8,002 bases of DNA from JAVKDP01 sp040222185 (lineage in GTDB: Bacteria > Bacteroidota > Rhodothermia > Balneolales > Balneolaceae): assembly GCA_040222185.1 (NCBI GenBank), contig JAVKDP010000116.1:1-8002 (forward strand). Direction: 5' to 3'. Shown piece by piece: positions 1-7,033 of the stretch. Each line of letters starts with the position of its first letter. Position 1 is the stretch's first letter. A model generated the notes under the pieces. It was given only the letters and a program-made list of their open reading frames with translations. It had not been told where the DNA came from and ran no database searches. A program made the position numbers and the translations under genes.

Positions 1-375
1 TTACCTCTTCACCTCCCTGCCCTAATTCGGGCTCAAAGAATGCAGGAAAAGGCTGCTAATGTTGGTTTCGATTGGCCTGAATGGAGGCAAGCCTGGGAAA
101 AACTGGAAGAAGAGTTTTCTGAATTTAAAGAGACATTGTCTGAAAATAATAAAGAAAGGTCGGCAGATGAGTTTGGTGACCTCCTTTTTTCAATGGTAAA
201 TGTTGCCCGGTATTTCGATTTAGTAGCTGAAGACAGTCTCAGGAAAACGAATCGTAAATTCGAACAGAGATTTCGGTTTGTGGAGAAAAAGTTAAAGCAA
301 AATGGGAAAACACTAAAAGAATCTACACTTGAAGAAATGGACAGTTACTGGGAGTTGTCTAAAACGGAACTCTAA
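1..375 (+). CDS. mazG: MazG-type nucleoside triphosphate pyrophosphohydrolase, C-terminal part
   Basis: The reading frame is open from base 1, so the start lies outside the window and the first visible ATG (base 40) is internal; 124 residues are seen. The fragment opens with LPALIRAQRMQEKAA followed by VGFDWPEW, the typical entry to the second MazG domain. It then carries the metal-binding pattern of the all-alpha NTP pyrophosphatases: EExxE at fragment residues 37-41 (in KLEEEFSEF) and ExxD at 57-60 (in DEFGDLLF). The later segment RKTNRKFEQRFRFVE and the ending LEEMDSYWE are also family hallmarks. MazG hydrolyses (d)NTPs to the monophosphate plus pyrophosphate in the cytoplasm, a house-cleaning and stress-related role known from the family. 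The gene ends 5 bases before a convergent membrane-protein gene, with no clear hairpin terminator between them. All key acidic residues of this domain are present, so it looks intact apart from the window edge. Confidence 0.93.
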   Translation, partial: LPLHLPALIRAQRMQEKAANVGFDWPEWRQAWEKLEEEFSEFKETLSENNKERSADEFGDLLFSMVNVARYFDLVAEDSLRKTNRKFEQRFRFVEKKLKQNGKTLKESTLEEMDSYWELSKTEL

Positions 376-380
376 AGGAT

Positions 381-863
381 TCAGACGTCGAATCTGGAAA
401 GAATCTCATCCTTCTTCTTTTTTAGAAAATAAAACCCAATAGCAAGAGTCATTGCAGTAGCAGTAGCCACTAAAACCCAAAATCCTGCAAAAGAAAAAAA
501 GCGACTGAATGTTTCGGACCAGAAAGCTGCATAAAGCCCGATTATTGACCAGTTCATAAACTCGTAATGCAGATGAAGCCAGCCCTTCTCAGGCTTCTTT
601 AAATAGACAGGAATTATCCCTCCTAACAATGAAGCTGTACTAATCAATGCTGCAATGTGAAATGGACCAAACGTACCGAATAACTTATAAATCATAAAAG
701 CTGTGATATTCAGAACAAGCATTGCTACGGTGTACGCATACCCAAAGCGGATATGGAATTTTGTTCCTTTTTTGTTAAAAATTACAACCATCCCAAATAT
801 CATTGCCAGAAGTGCCGAGATAAGATGTACTAACCCAAGGGGATCCATTTGATAAGAGTTCAT
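381..863 (-). CDS. DUF2306-type multi-pass membrane protein
   Basis: This 160-residue protein is mostly hydrophobic. Likely membrane segments lie near residues 9-28, 42-60, 68-87, 104-118 (weaker) and 126-147, and the tail is short and lysine-rich (KKKKDE). Conserved-looking histidines sit at the membrane edges: H13, H37 (KKGTKFH), H69 (GPFH), and H97 and H99 (GWLHLHYEFMNWS). The KKGxxxH motif followed by a late H...E/N...GLYAAFxxE block is what I associate with the DUF2306 family, whose function is not established; paired histidines make heme or metal binding conceivable, but that is inference. The start at 863 gives MNSYQMDPLG, with a second in-frame ATG five codons on, and neither has a clear Shine-Dalgarno site. 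It is transcribed away from citrate synthase and towards mazG, apparently as a single gene. The family call is moderately sure; membrane location is very likely. Confidence 0.75.
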   Translation of the reverse strand: MNSYQMDPLGLVHLISALLAMIFGMVVIFNKKGTKFHIRFGYAYTVAMLVLNITAFMIYKLFGTFGPFHIAALISTASLLGGIIPVYLKKPEKGWLHLHYEFMNWSIIGLYAAFWSETFSRFFSFAGFWVLVATATAMTLAIGFYFLKKKKDEILSRFDV

Positions 864-1018
864 TCTGCAAGGATTAAATTTAACTTTTAACCCGCAACCG
901 TACGGAGACCTTTCCTTTCAGTTACATGCAGTTTTTGTGCTTTTTCTATTTATATAATTCCTTCCGTTTCATTACCTTTATAGTCCTTCTTAGTAATTCT
1001 ATAAGAAGTGGTTCGAGC

Positions 1019-1049
1019 TTTGTAAAAATTGTTAGCTACGTGGAATTTG
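1019..1049 (+). promoter_or_regulatory. Candidate Bacteroidota-type promoter for citrate synthase
   Basis: Two TTTG boxes lie at 1019-1022 and 1046-1049. Bacteroidota housekeeping promoters have TTTG near -33 and TAnnTTTG near -7, about 19-21 bases apart. Here the second box would read GGAATTTG (1042-1049), so the spacing of 19 fits but the TA half of the downstream box is missing. It would put transcription start near 1055-1060, about 45 bases ahead of the ATG. The match is partial and could be chance in AT-rich DNA. Confidence 0.25.
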
Positions 1050-1090
1050 TATCTCAAATAAATAGTTCCACTATTGAAATTAAATCATTA

Positions 1091-1096
1091 AAAGGA
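1091..1096 (+). promoter_or_regulatory. Ribosome binding site of citrate synthase
   Basis: AAAGGA lies 7 bases before the ATG at 1104. It supports this start over any other and is the clearest Shine-Dalgarno site in the window, which suits a strongly expressed central-metabolism gene. Confidence 0.6.
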
Positions 1097-1103
1097 ATTA
1101 AGA

Positions 1104-2273
1104 ATGTCGACAGACGTACACACAGGATTTGACGAAAAAGAGTATCCTTATATCAACCAGGGACTTGCAGGAATAGTAGCTTTTTCGACTACAAAGAGTT
1201 TCATAGACGGCTCCATTGGAGAGCTGATTTATTCAGGCTACAACATTGATACACTTGCCGAAAATGCTACGTTTGAAGAAGTTTGCTTTCTTTTGTGGAA
1301 TGATCGCTTACCTAATAAAGAAGAACTGGATAAGCTTAATAAAGACTTAATTGCTCACCGGGAGCTTCCTCAACCAGTTTTGGATTATATATCTGCTACT
1401 GATAAAGCCTCTGAGCCTATGGCTGTACTTAGAACAGCTGTTTCTATGCTTGCCGATTTTGATGACACTAAAGGTAAGTTTGATGAAAGTTTGTTTATGG
1501 AACAAGCTATCTCTATGACAGCAAAAATCCCTGGTATTATTGCTGCTTTTGACCGAATTAGAAATGGTAAAGAAGTAGTAGCTCCACTCAATGAAGGAAG
1601 CACAGCATTTAACTTCTTATACATGTTGAATGGCGAAAAACCTGGCGCCCAGGCAGAGAAAACAATGGACATTTGTTTGATCATTCACGCTGAACATGGT
1701 ATGAATGCATCTACATTTACTGCAAGAACAGTTTGTGCTACTATGTCTGACATGTATTCATCAATTACTGCTGCTATTGGAGCGTTAAAAGGCCCACTTC
1801 ACGGTGGTGCAAATACAGCGGTAATGAATACATTACTTCAACTTGAAGCAGAGGGTGACAAAGCTGATGCCGTTGCTTTTACAAAAGCCAAATTAGCCAG
1901 AAAAGAAAAATTGATGGGCTTTGGTCACCGCGTTTATAAAGTATTTGACCCAAGAGGAAAGCATCTTCAAAAAATGGCTAAAGCATTAGCTGAAGAAACA
2001 GGTCACGAAGAGTTATACACTTGGTCGGTTGATATGATGAATACTATGAAATCAGAAAAGAACATCGATCCTAACGTCGACTTCTTTTCTGCAACTGTGT
2101 ATTACTCAATCGGTATTCAGCCAGATTTATTTACTTGCATCTTTACAATGAGCCGTATTTCAGGATGGACGGGTCACTTTATGGAACAGGCTGCAAATAA
2201 TCGTTTAATTCGTCCAAGAGCTCTTTATGTTGGCGAAAAAAACCTGGACTGGACCCCAATAGAGTCTCGATAG
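1104..2273 (+). CDS. gltA: Citrate synthase (short, Bacillus/archaeal-like type)
   Basis: This enzyme condenses acetyl-CoA with oxaloacetate to citrate, the entry step of the TCA cycle, in the cytoplasm. At 389 residues it matches the short dimeric class rather than the roughly 430-residue NADH-sensitive hexameric type of many Gram-negatives. All catalytic residues are recognisable: His233 in GPLHGGAN, His275 in GFGHRVYK and Asp326 in NVDFFSA, equivalent to pig His274, His320 and Asp375. The substrate-site histidine His198 lies in HAEHGMNAST. The N-terminal IDGSIGELIYSGYNI (34-48) and the C-terminal RISGWTGHFMEQ block (351-362) are also standard. The start has a good AAAGGA site. It stands alone between a divergent spacer and a strong terminator, so it is probably monocistronic. 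A 2-methylcitrate synthase is the main alternative, since the short class includes both; no prp genes are nearby, which favours citrate synthase. Confidence 0.95.
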   Translation: MSTDVHTGFDEKEYPYINQGLAGIVAFSTTKSFIDGSIGELIYSGYNIDTLAENATFEEVCFLLWNDRLPNKEELDKLNKDLIAHRELPQPVLDYISATDKASEPMAVLRTAVSMLADFDDTKGKFDESLFMEQAISMTAKIPGIIAAFDRIRNGKEVVAPLNEGSTAFNFLYMLNGEKPGAQAEKTMDICLIIHAEHGMNASTFTARTVCATMSDMYSSITAAIGALKGPLHGGANTAVMNTLLQLEAEGDKADAVAFTKAKLARKEKLMGFGHRVYKVFDPRGKHLQKMAKALAEETGHEELYTWSVDMMNTMKSEKNIDPNVDFFSATVYYSIGIQPDLFTCIFTMSRISGWTGHFMEQAANNRLIRPRALYVGEKNLDWTPIESR

Positions 2274-2292
2274 TTAGAAACTAATTGATAAT

Positions 2293-2326
2293 AAAAAAGC
2301 CCAATCATTTTGATTGGGCTTTTTTT
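2293..2326. terminator. Bidirectional intrinsic terminator between citrate synthase and leuS
   Basis: A perfect inverted repeat has arms GCCCAATCA (2299-2307) and TGATTGGGC (2311-2319) around a 3-base TTT loop. It is flanked by six A on the left (2293-2298) and seven T on the right (2320-2326), so a U-tract follows the hairpin in both directions. It lies 19 bases after the citrate synthase stop and 14 bases after the leuS stop on the other strand, so it can end both convergent transcripts. Confidence 0.92.
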
Positions 2327-2340
2327 ATGCTCTGCTAATT

Positions 2341-4920
2341 TTACTTAACAACCAGGTTCACAATTCTTCCTGGTACAAAGATTTCTTTAACTAAATTACC
2401 CTCAGAAAGATATTTTGCAATCTTTGCTTCATTCTTAGCAAGATTCAAAACAAACTCTTTGTCCTTTGATTTATCACTTGGTACAAAAATGTCTGCTCTT
2501 ACTTTACCGTTTATCTGGATCGGATACATAATCTCATCTGAAACCAGGAACTCCGGGTTAAATGAAGGCCATTCGGAATATGATATTGTATCTTCCTCTC
2601 CTAGTTTATGCCATAATTCTTCGGCAATATGAGGAGCATACGGATTAAGCAATTGAACAAATGACTTGGCTACTGAAACCGGAATATTATCCCACTGGTT
2701 AGCTTCGTTCACGAAAATCATTAATGCCGAAATAGCTGTATTGAAACGCATCTCTTCAATGTCTTCAGTAACTTTTTTGATGGCTTCATGAAGAACTTTC
2801 AACTGCTCTTTAGTAGCATCAGTTTCAGAAAGTGTAGACTTTAATTCTCCAGATTCTTCATCAACCAGCAGTCTCCAGGCTCTATTCAAAAATCGGTTTA
2901 CCCCATCAACACCTTTGGTGCTCCAGGGTTTTACCTGCTCAAGCGGTCCCATAAACATCTCATATAGACGTAATGAATCTGCACCAAATCTCTCAATCAC
3001 ATGATCCGGATTGATCACGTTTCCACGACTTTTAGACATTTTATGGGCACGGGATTCTACTTTTACATCAGTACCTTTTAGGACGAATCCTTCTCCTTTC
3101 TTCTCAACTTCGTCCTCAGAAAGCTTCACAGCTTCAGACTCATCATTTGCTAAATTATGATTTATCCATTGGCCATTCTCCTTGAAGGCTGTAAATTCCA
3201 TTTCACCAAGAATCATGCCCTGGTTCACAAGCTTTTGAAATGGTTCTTTTGTAGAAACTACACCTAAGTCAAAAAGTACTTTGTGCCAAAAACGAGCATA
3301 CAACAAGTGAAGTACAGCGTGTTCGGCTCCTCCAACATATAAATCTACTGGCATCCAATATTTTTCGTAATCCGGATCAACAGGGCCTCCCTCCCAATCG
3401 GGAGAAATATATCTTAAATAATACCAGCACGAACCGGCCCATTGAGGCATAGTATTAGTTTCTCTGATGGCTTCTTTTCCAGTTTGTGGATCAGTTGTTT
3501 TAATCCAGTCGGTTGCATTCGCTAATGGAGGCTCACCATCCCCCGTAGGTTGATATTTCTCGACTTCAGGTAATACTAGTGGTAATTCATCTTCAGAAAT
3601 AGCCTTTGCCTTTCCTTCACTATGGATAATTGGAAAAGGCTCTCCCCAATATCTTTGACGAGAAAACAACCAGTCTCTAAGCTTATAGTTTACAGCTTTG
3701 GTTCCGGCCCCATTTTCCTCCAACCAATATATAATTTTGCTCTTGGCGTCTTTAATTTTAAGTCCGTCTAAGAACTCACTGTTTATCGCCGGGCCATTTC
3801 CAGTATATGCTTTCCCTTCAAAACCTTCACTAGGTTGAACAGTTCTAATAATCGGTAGATCGAACTTTTCGGCAAATTCCCAATCCCTTTCATCTTGACC
3901 AGGAACAGCCATAATTGCACCAGTACCATAACTTACCAACACATAATCAGCTATCCAGATAGGAATCTTATTTCCATTCGCGGGATTAATAGCATAAGCA
4001 CCGGTAAATACTCCCGATTTTTCCTTACTTAATTCCTGACGATCTAAATCAGACTTTAATGAAGCTTCAGTTTTATAATTCTGCACAGCTTCACTTTGTT
4101 CCGCGGTAGTAATGTCATCCACCAAATGATGTTCAGGAGCAAGAACCATATAAGTAGCGCCAAAGATAGTATCCGGTCGGGTCGTAAATACTCTTAGTTT
4201 CTCATCATATCCATCAATCTTGAAATCAATCTCAGCACCAACTGATTTACCAATCCAGTTTCGCTGCATATCCTTCAATGACTCAGGCCAGTCCAAACCT
4301 TCTAAATCCTGGAGTAACCGCTCAGCATAAGCCGTAATCTTTAATACCCACTGCCTCATGGGCTTTCTTACAACAGGAAATCCACCAACTTCACTTTTGC
4401 CATCAACCACTTCTTCATTAGCAAGCACAGTACCTAATTCAGGACACCAGTTCACCGCAATCTCATCCTCATACGCCAGACCCATTTCGAATAATTTCAA
4501 AAATATCCATTGAGTCCATTTGAAATAGTTTGGATCCGTTGTATTTACTTCCCGATCCCAATCATAGCTGAAGCCAATAGCCTGGAGTTGTTCCCTGAAT
4601 CGGTTAATATTCTTCTCAGTTGTTACTTTAGGATGTGTACCGGTCTTAACTGCATATTGCTCAGCAGGTAATCCAAATGCATCCCAACCCATTGGGTGAA
4701 GTACATTAAAACCATTCATTCGCTTATATCGGGCGATAATATCAGTAGCAGTATATCCTTCGGGGTGCCCAACATGTAGTCCAGAACCACTGGGATACGG
4801 AAACATATCCAGGACATAATACTTTGGTTTTGAAGTATCAGTAGGCGTTTTGAACGTTTTATTTTCGAGCCAATACTTTTGCCACTTGGTCTCGATTTCA
4901 GAAGGATTATAAGAGTGCAT
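2341..4920 (-). CDS. leuS: Leucyl-tRNA synthetase
   Basis: This class I aminoacyl-tRNA synthetase charges tRNA-Leu with leucine in the cytoplasm. Its 859 residues match the bacterial norm of about 860. Domains in order: Rossmann core with the HIGH-type signature HVGH (49-52) in YPSGSGLHVGHPEGYTATD; an inserted editing domain (about 225-420) with TTRPD (246-250) and GTGAIMAVPGQDERD (332-346), so proofreading should be active; the second half of the core with WAGSCWYYLRY (494-504); KMSKS (627-631); then the anticodon-binding and C-terminal tRNA-contact domains, the last ending in VPGRIVNLVVK. In the small zinc region only the first Cys (C159) remains; the usual CxxC-like group is replaced by GKSEVGG. 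The ATG at 4920 gives a canonical MHSYNPSEIETKWQ start but has no clear Shine-Dalgarno site. It is the last gene of the leftward run, 52 bases after the LuxC-like gene, and ends just before the shared terminator. Confidence 0.98.
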   Translation of the reverse strand: MHSYNPSEIETKWQKYWLENKTFKTPTDTSKPKYYVLDMFPYPSGSGLHVGHPEGYTATDIIARYKRMNGFNVLHPMGWDAFGLPAEQYAVKTGTHPKVTTEKNINRFREQLQAIGFSYDWDREVNTTDPNYFKWTQWIFLKLFEMGLAYEDEIAVNWCPELGTVLANEEVVDGKSEVGGFPVVRKPMRQWVLKITAYAERLLQDLEGLDWPESLKDMQRNWIGKSVGAEIDFKIDGYDEKLRVFTTRPDTIFGATYMVLAPEHHLVDDITTAEQSEAVQNYKTEASLKSDLDRQELSKEKSGVFTGAYAINPANGNKIPIWIADYVLVSYGTGAIMAVPGQDERDWEFAEKFDLPIIRTVQPSEGFEGKAYTGNGPAINSEFLDGLKIKDAKSKIIYWLEENGAGTKAVNYKLRDWLFSRQRYWGEPFPIIHSEGKAKAISEDELPLVLPEVEKYQPTGDGEPPLANATDWIKTTDPQTGKEAIRETNTMPQWAGSCWYYLRYISPDWEGGPVDPDYEKYWMPVDLYVGGAEHAVLHLLYARFWHKVLFDLGVVSTKEPFQKLVNQGMILGEMEFTAFKENGQWINHNLANDESEAVKLSEDEVEKKGEGFVLKGTDVKVESRAHKMSKSRGNVINPDHVIERFGADSLRLYEMFMGPLEQVKPWSTKGVDGVNRFLNRAWRLLVDEESGELKSTLSETDATKEQLKVLHEAIKKVTEDIEEMRFNTAISALMIFVNEANQWDNIPVSVAKSFVQLLNPYAPHIAEELWHKLGEEDTISYSEWPSFNPEFLVSDEIMYPIQINGKVRADIFVPSDKSKDKEFVLNLAKNEAKIAKYLSEGNLVKEIFVPGRIVNLVVK

Positions 4921-4952
4921 TCAGAGTTCAGTTTTCAAATTTCGAAAGCTCA

Positions 4953-4968
4953 CAAAATAAGTATTTTG
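4953..4968. repeat. Perfect 7-base inverted repeat upstream of leuS
   Basis: CAAAATA (4953-4959) and TATTTTG (4962-4968) form an exact inverted repeat with a 2-base centre. It sits 33-48 bases ahead of the leuS start, in the 52-base gap after the LuxC-like gene. It could be an operator-like site, or chance in AT-rich DNA. It has no U-tract and only AT pairs apart from one, so it is not a terminator. Confidence 0.4.
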
Positions 4969-4972
4969 ATTA

Positions 4973-6034
4973 CTAATTGTATGGGAGAATAGATTTGAAA
5001 ATATTGACCCCATCCGGCTCCCACCAAAGTGCCGGAGTTTGAGCCTGGCTGAGAAATTCGGTTTCAACGCCTTCAACTTTTAGCCCGGCTGTGTATATAG
5101 TCTGAACTGCATTTCCATACTTTTCTTTCAGTTCAATTAGCTTTTCCTGGTCTCCCTGTACCCAGTGCAGAGTAAAATCCAGTTCTGGAAACTCTTCACT
5201 CTCTTGTAAAAGAAAGTCATTCATCCAGGCTTGTTGTCTATTAATGGCTTTGTTGTATGCAAACTGGTAAGCCAAAGCTTCTGATGGTTTTTTGTGCTGA
5301 GGGTTCTTCAACCAGAAAGCTTCTATATAATCCTGGAAATGACATTTAAGCTCATTCAGTCTCATTGGGCTAACAACTACGGCTACTGACCTACACCCCT
5401 GTCCTCCGTACCTGAATATCGCTTCGACTAAATCAGTAATTATATCGGGTTCTTCTGAAGTAATATAAGCCATCGAAAATTTAGCCGTTCGGATAACCAT
5501 TTCAGTTTCAGTTTGCAAGATATTCAGTCGGTCAAGCTCATCTTTTACTTTAGGAATCGACTCTGAAGAACCGGCAAATAAAATCTTATCCGCTTCTAAC
5601 TCATTGAAATGATCCAAATCAGTTGAGTATTCAATCTTTTGCTCCATTTCACCTTTCTCAAACTCTCTCAGAAATGAAGCCAATAAATAAGGGTCTTTCT
5701 TTGAGAGCTTTCCATAATAATCAGCGCCGGATAAAATCGTCCCTAGTGCATCCTGGAATCCTACAAGAGGAAGATTCCCTGCGTGCAGACAAAGTATTTT
5801 CTGCCCAATAGCATTCTTGTCATCGTTAAGCTCTGATTTGGTAACCCACTCTTTTACCTGGCCTGAATCTATATTCTGCTTTAATGCCCTGATCTGGAAT
5901 TTGATATCCTCAAAACTGAATAACCCTTCACTAACGGTCTTTTCAATAGCTTTTTTTAAACTTTGATTATCAGGTCTTAGCCATTTTTTAGCTACTTCCT
6001 CAACTTTGATAACATGTTCTTCAAATGATCTCAT
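4973..6034 (-). CDS. LuxC-like acyl-CoA reductase (short form)
   Basis: The 353-residue protein belongs to the LuxC family, which is related to aldehyde dehydrogenases and reduces an activated acyl group to a fatty aldehyde with NADPH through an acyl-cysteine intermediate. The likely catalytic residue is Cys214 in FRYGGQGCRSVAVV (208-221), aligned by motif with the LuxC active-site cysteine. The conserved HAGNLPLVGFQDAL segment lies at 84-97 and YTAGLKVEG at 315-323 near the end. It is clearly shorter than Vibrio LuxC (about 480 residues), mostly at the N-terminus, as in the reductases annotated in non-luminous Bacteroidota. The ATG start has AAAAGG at close spacing (5 bases). It follows the LuxE-like gene by 15 bases, so the two are surely cotranscribed and probably act in sequence. 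The family is well supported; the substrate is unknown. Bioluminescence is not implied, as no luxAB genes are present here. Confidence 0.88.
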   Translation of the reverse strand: MRSFEEHVIKVEEVAKKWLRPDNQSLKKAIEKTVSEGLFSFEDIKFQIRALKQNIDSGQVKEWVTKSELNDDKNAIGQKILCLHAGNLPLVGFQDALGTILSGADYYGKLSKKDPYLLASFLREFEKGEMEQKIEYSTDLDHFNELEADKILFAGSSESIPKVKDELDRLNILQTETEMVIRTAKFSMAYITSEEPDIITDLVEAIFRYGGQGCRSVAVVVSPMRLNELKCHFQDYIEAFWLKNPQHKKPSEALAYQFAYNKAINRQQAWMNDFLLQESEEFPELDFTLHWVQGDQEKLIELKEKYGNAVQTIYTAGLKVEGVETEFLSQAQTPALWWEPDGVNIFKSILPYN

Positions 6035-6039
6035 TCTAA

Positions 6040-6045
6040 CCTTTT
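6040..6045 (-). promoter_or_regulatory. Ribosome binding site of the LuxC-like gene
   Basis: On the minus strand AAAAGG lies 5 bases before the ATG ending at 6034, inside the 15-base gap after the LuxE-like stop. The spacing is slightly short, but it supports this start. Confidence 0.45.
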
Positions 6046-6049
6046 AGTT

Positions 6050-7033
6050 CTAATCCTGATCAATTAGAAAATTACATCCTCGTAAGTTCTGAGTATTCCA
6101 TCTTCCTAATACCTGAAACTCTCCTTTTTCATTCTGCATTCCTTTATCTCCCGTAAGAATAAATGAACAGGAATTGATATTCGCCAGGTCTATAACTCCA
6201 ATTAATCCTTCTTCTCCAAATGGTAACTCAGCTATAGGGTTTTTAGGATCTCGAATTGAGACTTTCATCCATGGAACACATTCAAACCATTCATTTCCCC
6301 TGCTATAAGCCTGACTCAACAACTCTGTCATTCCATATTCTGAATGAATGTTTTCTGGTTCAAGTTTTAGTCCATTGGCCAATTGTTGATGAAGTTCCTT
6401 TTTAATCATCTCTCTGCGGAAGGTCTTCATCCCTCCTGTCTCAATAACTACTGTATCGGCAGGAAGCTTAAACTCACCAAGTTCGATTAAATCCAATAAT
6501 CCAAAAGCAGCGCCAAAAAGCATTACTTTTTTTCCAGACTTTGAGATAGTGTCAATTAACTCTTGATCCAATGGCTTACCTAATTCTATAAAACAACTTA
6601 GGCCTGTTTTATCCCTTTCTATTAAAACATTCAACATCCAGATTAGAGAAGAGTTTGGATTTGCAATGTAGCCAGGTGTATAAGCGAGCACTACATATTC
6701 ATCCAACTGATAAAAATGCTTCATTCCTTTGATGATAGACTCACGGTACAAGTCTGGATCAAGTACAACATGCCTGCTTTTACTCATTCCTGAAGTACCG
6801 CTGCTGGTAAAGAATAATGCCTGTGAACCTACAGGTTTGGTTGATGATATTACTTGTACATCTTTGAATGCTTGAATAGGTATTAGAGGAATCTCAGATA
6901 ACTGATCTACATTAACCCGACCCAATGCTTTACAGAAACGACCATATACTTCGCTATTGGCTTTTTGAAATTCAAAAACCTCTAGTGCTTTTTCATCGAA
7001 TGATGTTTCCAGGTCAAAAGGATTAGTTTTCAA
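6050..7033 (-). CDS. LuxE-like acyl-protein synthetase / acyltransferase (TTG start)
   Basis: The 327-residue protein is of the LuxE family, in the adenylate-forming superfamily. LuxE activates a fatty acid with ATP to acyl-AMP and moves the acyl group to its own cysteine, then on to LuxC. Visible motifs in order: FFTSSGTSGMSKSRHVVLD (74-92), the phosphate-binding loop; ETGGMK (198-203); SEYGMTELLSQAY (231-243), the A5-like motif; TGDKG (294-298); and LGRWNTQNLRGCNFL (309-323). Cys320, seven residues from the end, is placed like the acyl-accepting C-terminal cysteine of Vibrio LuxE (Cys364). No in-frame ATG fits the N-terminus: the codon at 7033-7031 is TTG, and an in-frame TGA lies ten codons upstream, leaving only a CTG right after it as alternative. 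The TTG overlaps the end of the propeller gene by 11 bases and lacks a Shine-Dalgarno site, suggesting translational coupling. Other CapK/phenylacetate-CoA-ligase-like roles are possible, but the pairing with a LuxC-like gene argues for LuxE. Confidence 0.86.
   Translation of the reverse strand: MKTNPFDLETSFDEKALEVFEFQKANSEVYGRFCKALGRVNVDQLSEIPLIPIQAFKDVQVISSTKPVGSQALFFTSSGTSGMSKSRHVVLDPDLYRESIIKGMKHFYQLDEYVVLAYTPGYIANPNSSLIWMLNVLIERDKTGLSCFIELGKPLDQELIDTISKSGKKVMLFGAAFGLLDLIELGEFKLPADTVVIETGGMKTFRREMIKKELHQQLANGLKLEPENIHSEYGMTELLSQAYSRGNEWFECVPWMKVSIRDPKNPIAELPFGEEGLIGVIDLANINSCSFILTGDKGMQNEKGEFQVLGRWNTQNLRGCNFLIDQD

Larger units (their letters stand above)
864..1103. promoter_or_regulatory. 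Divergent 240-base spacer between DUF2306 gene and citrate synthase
   Basis: This is the only long non-coding stretch in the window, and it must hold promoters for both flanking, divergently read genes. Its middle (about 907-1000) is strikingly T/C-rich on the + strand. A TATATAAT run lies at 951-958, which could serve as a -10 element, but I see no good -35 partner at normal spacing. An 8-base palindrome CCGTACGG sits at 898-905. An open frame runs through the spacer into citrate synthase in another phase; it has hydrophobic but low-complexity content and no ribosome site, and I do not count it as a gene. Confidence 0.6.

Noticed and set aside
378..394. GATTC...GAATC inverted repeat between mazG and the DUF2306 gene as a terminator
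   Set aside because: The stem is only 5 bases with a 7-base loop and no T-run follows; it also overlaps the coding end of the DUF2306 gene.
926..1132. 68-codon + strand open frame in the spacer, running into citrate synthase
   Set aside because: It has no ribosome site, low-complexity composition and no recognisable domain, and it overlaps the well-supported citrate synthase start in another frame.
1385..1684. 99-codon minus-strand open frame inside citrate synthase
   Set aside because: It is the antisense of a strongly conserved coding region and has no family resemblance of its own.
5623..5811. 62-codon + strand open frame antisense to the LuxC-like gene
   Set aside because: It lies fully within a real gene, with no ribosome site or recognisable domain.
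4973..7033. Part of a bioluminescence (lux) operon
   Set aside because: No luciferase, LuxD or regulatory lux gene is present, and the flanking genes are housekeeping, so only the acid-reductase part is supported.
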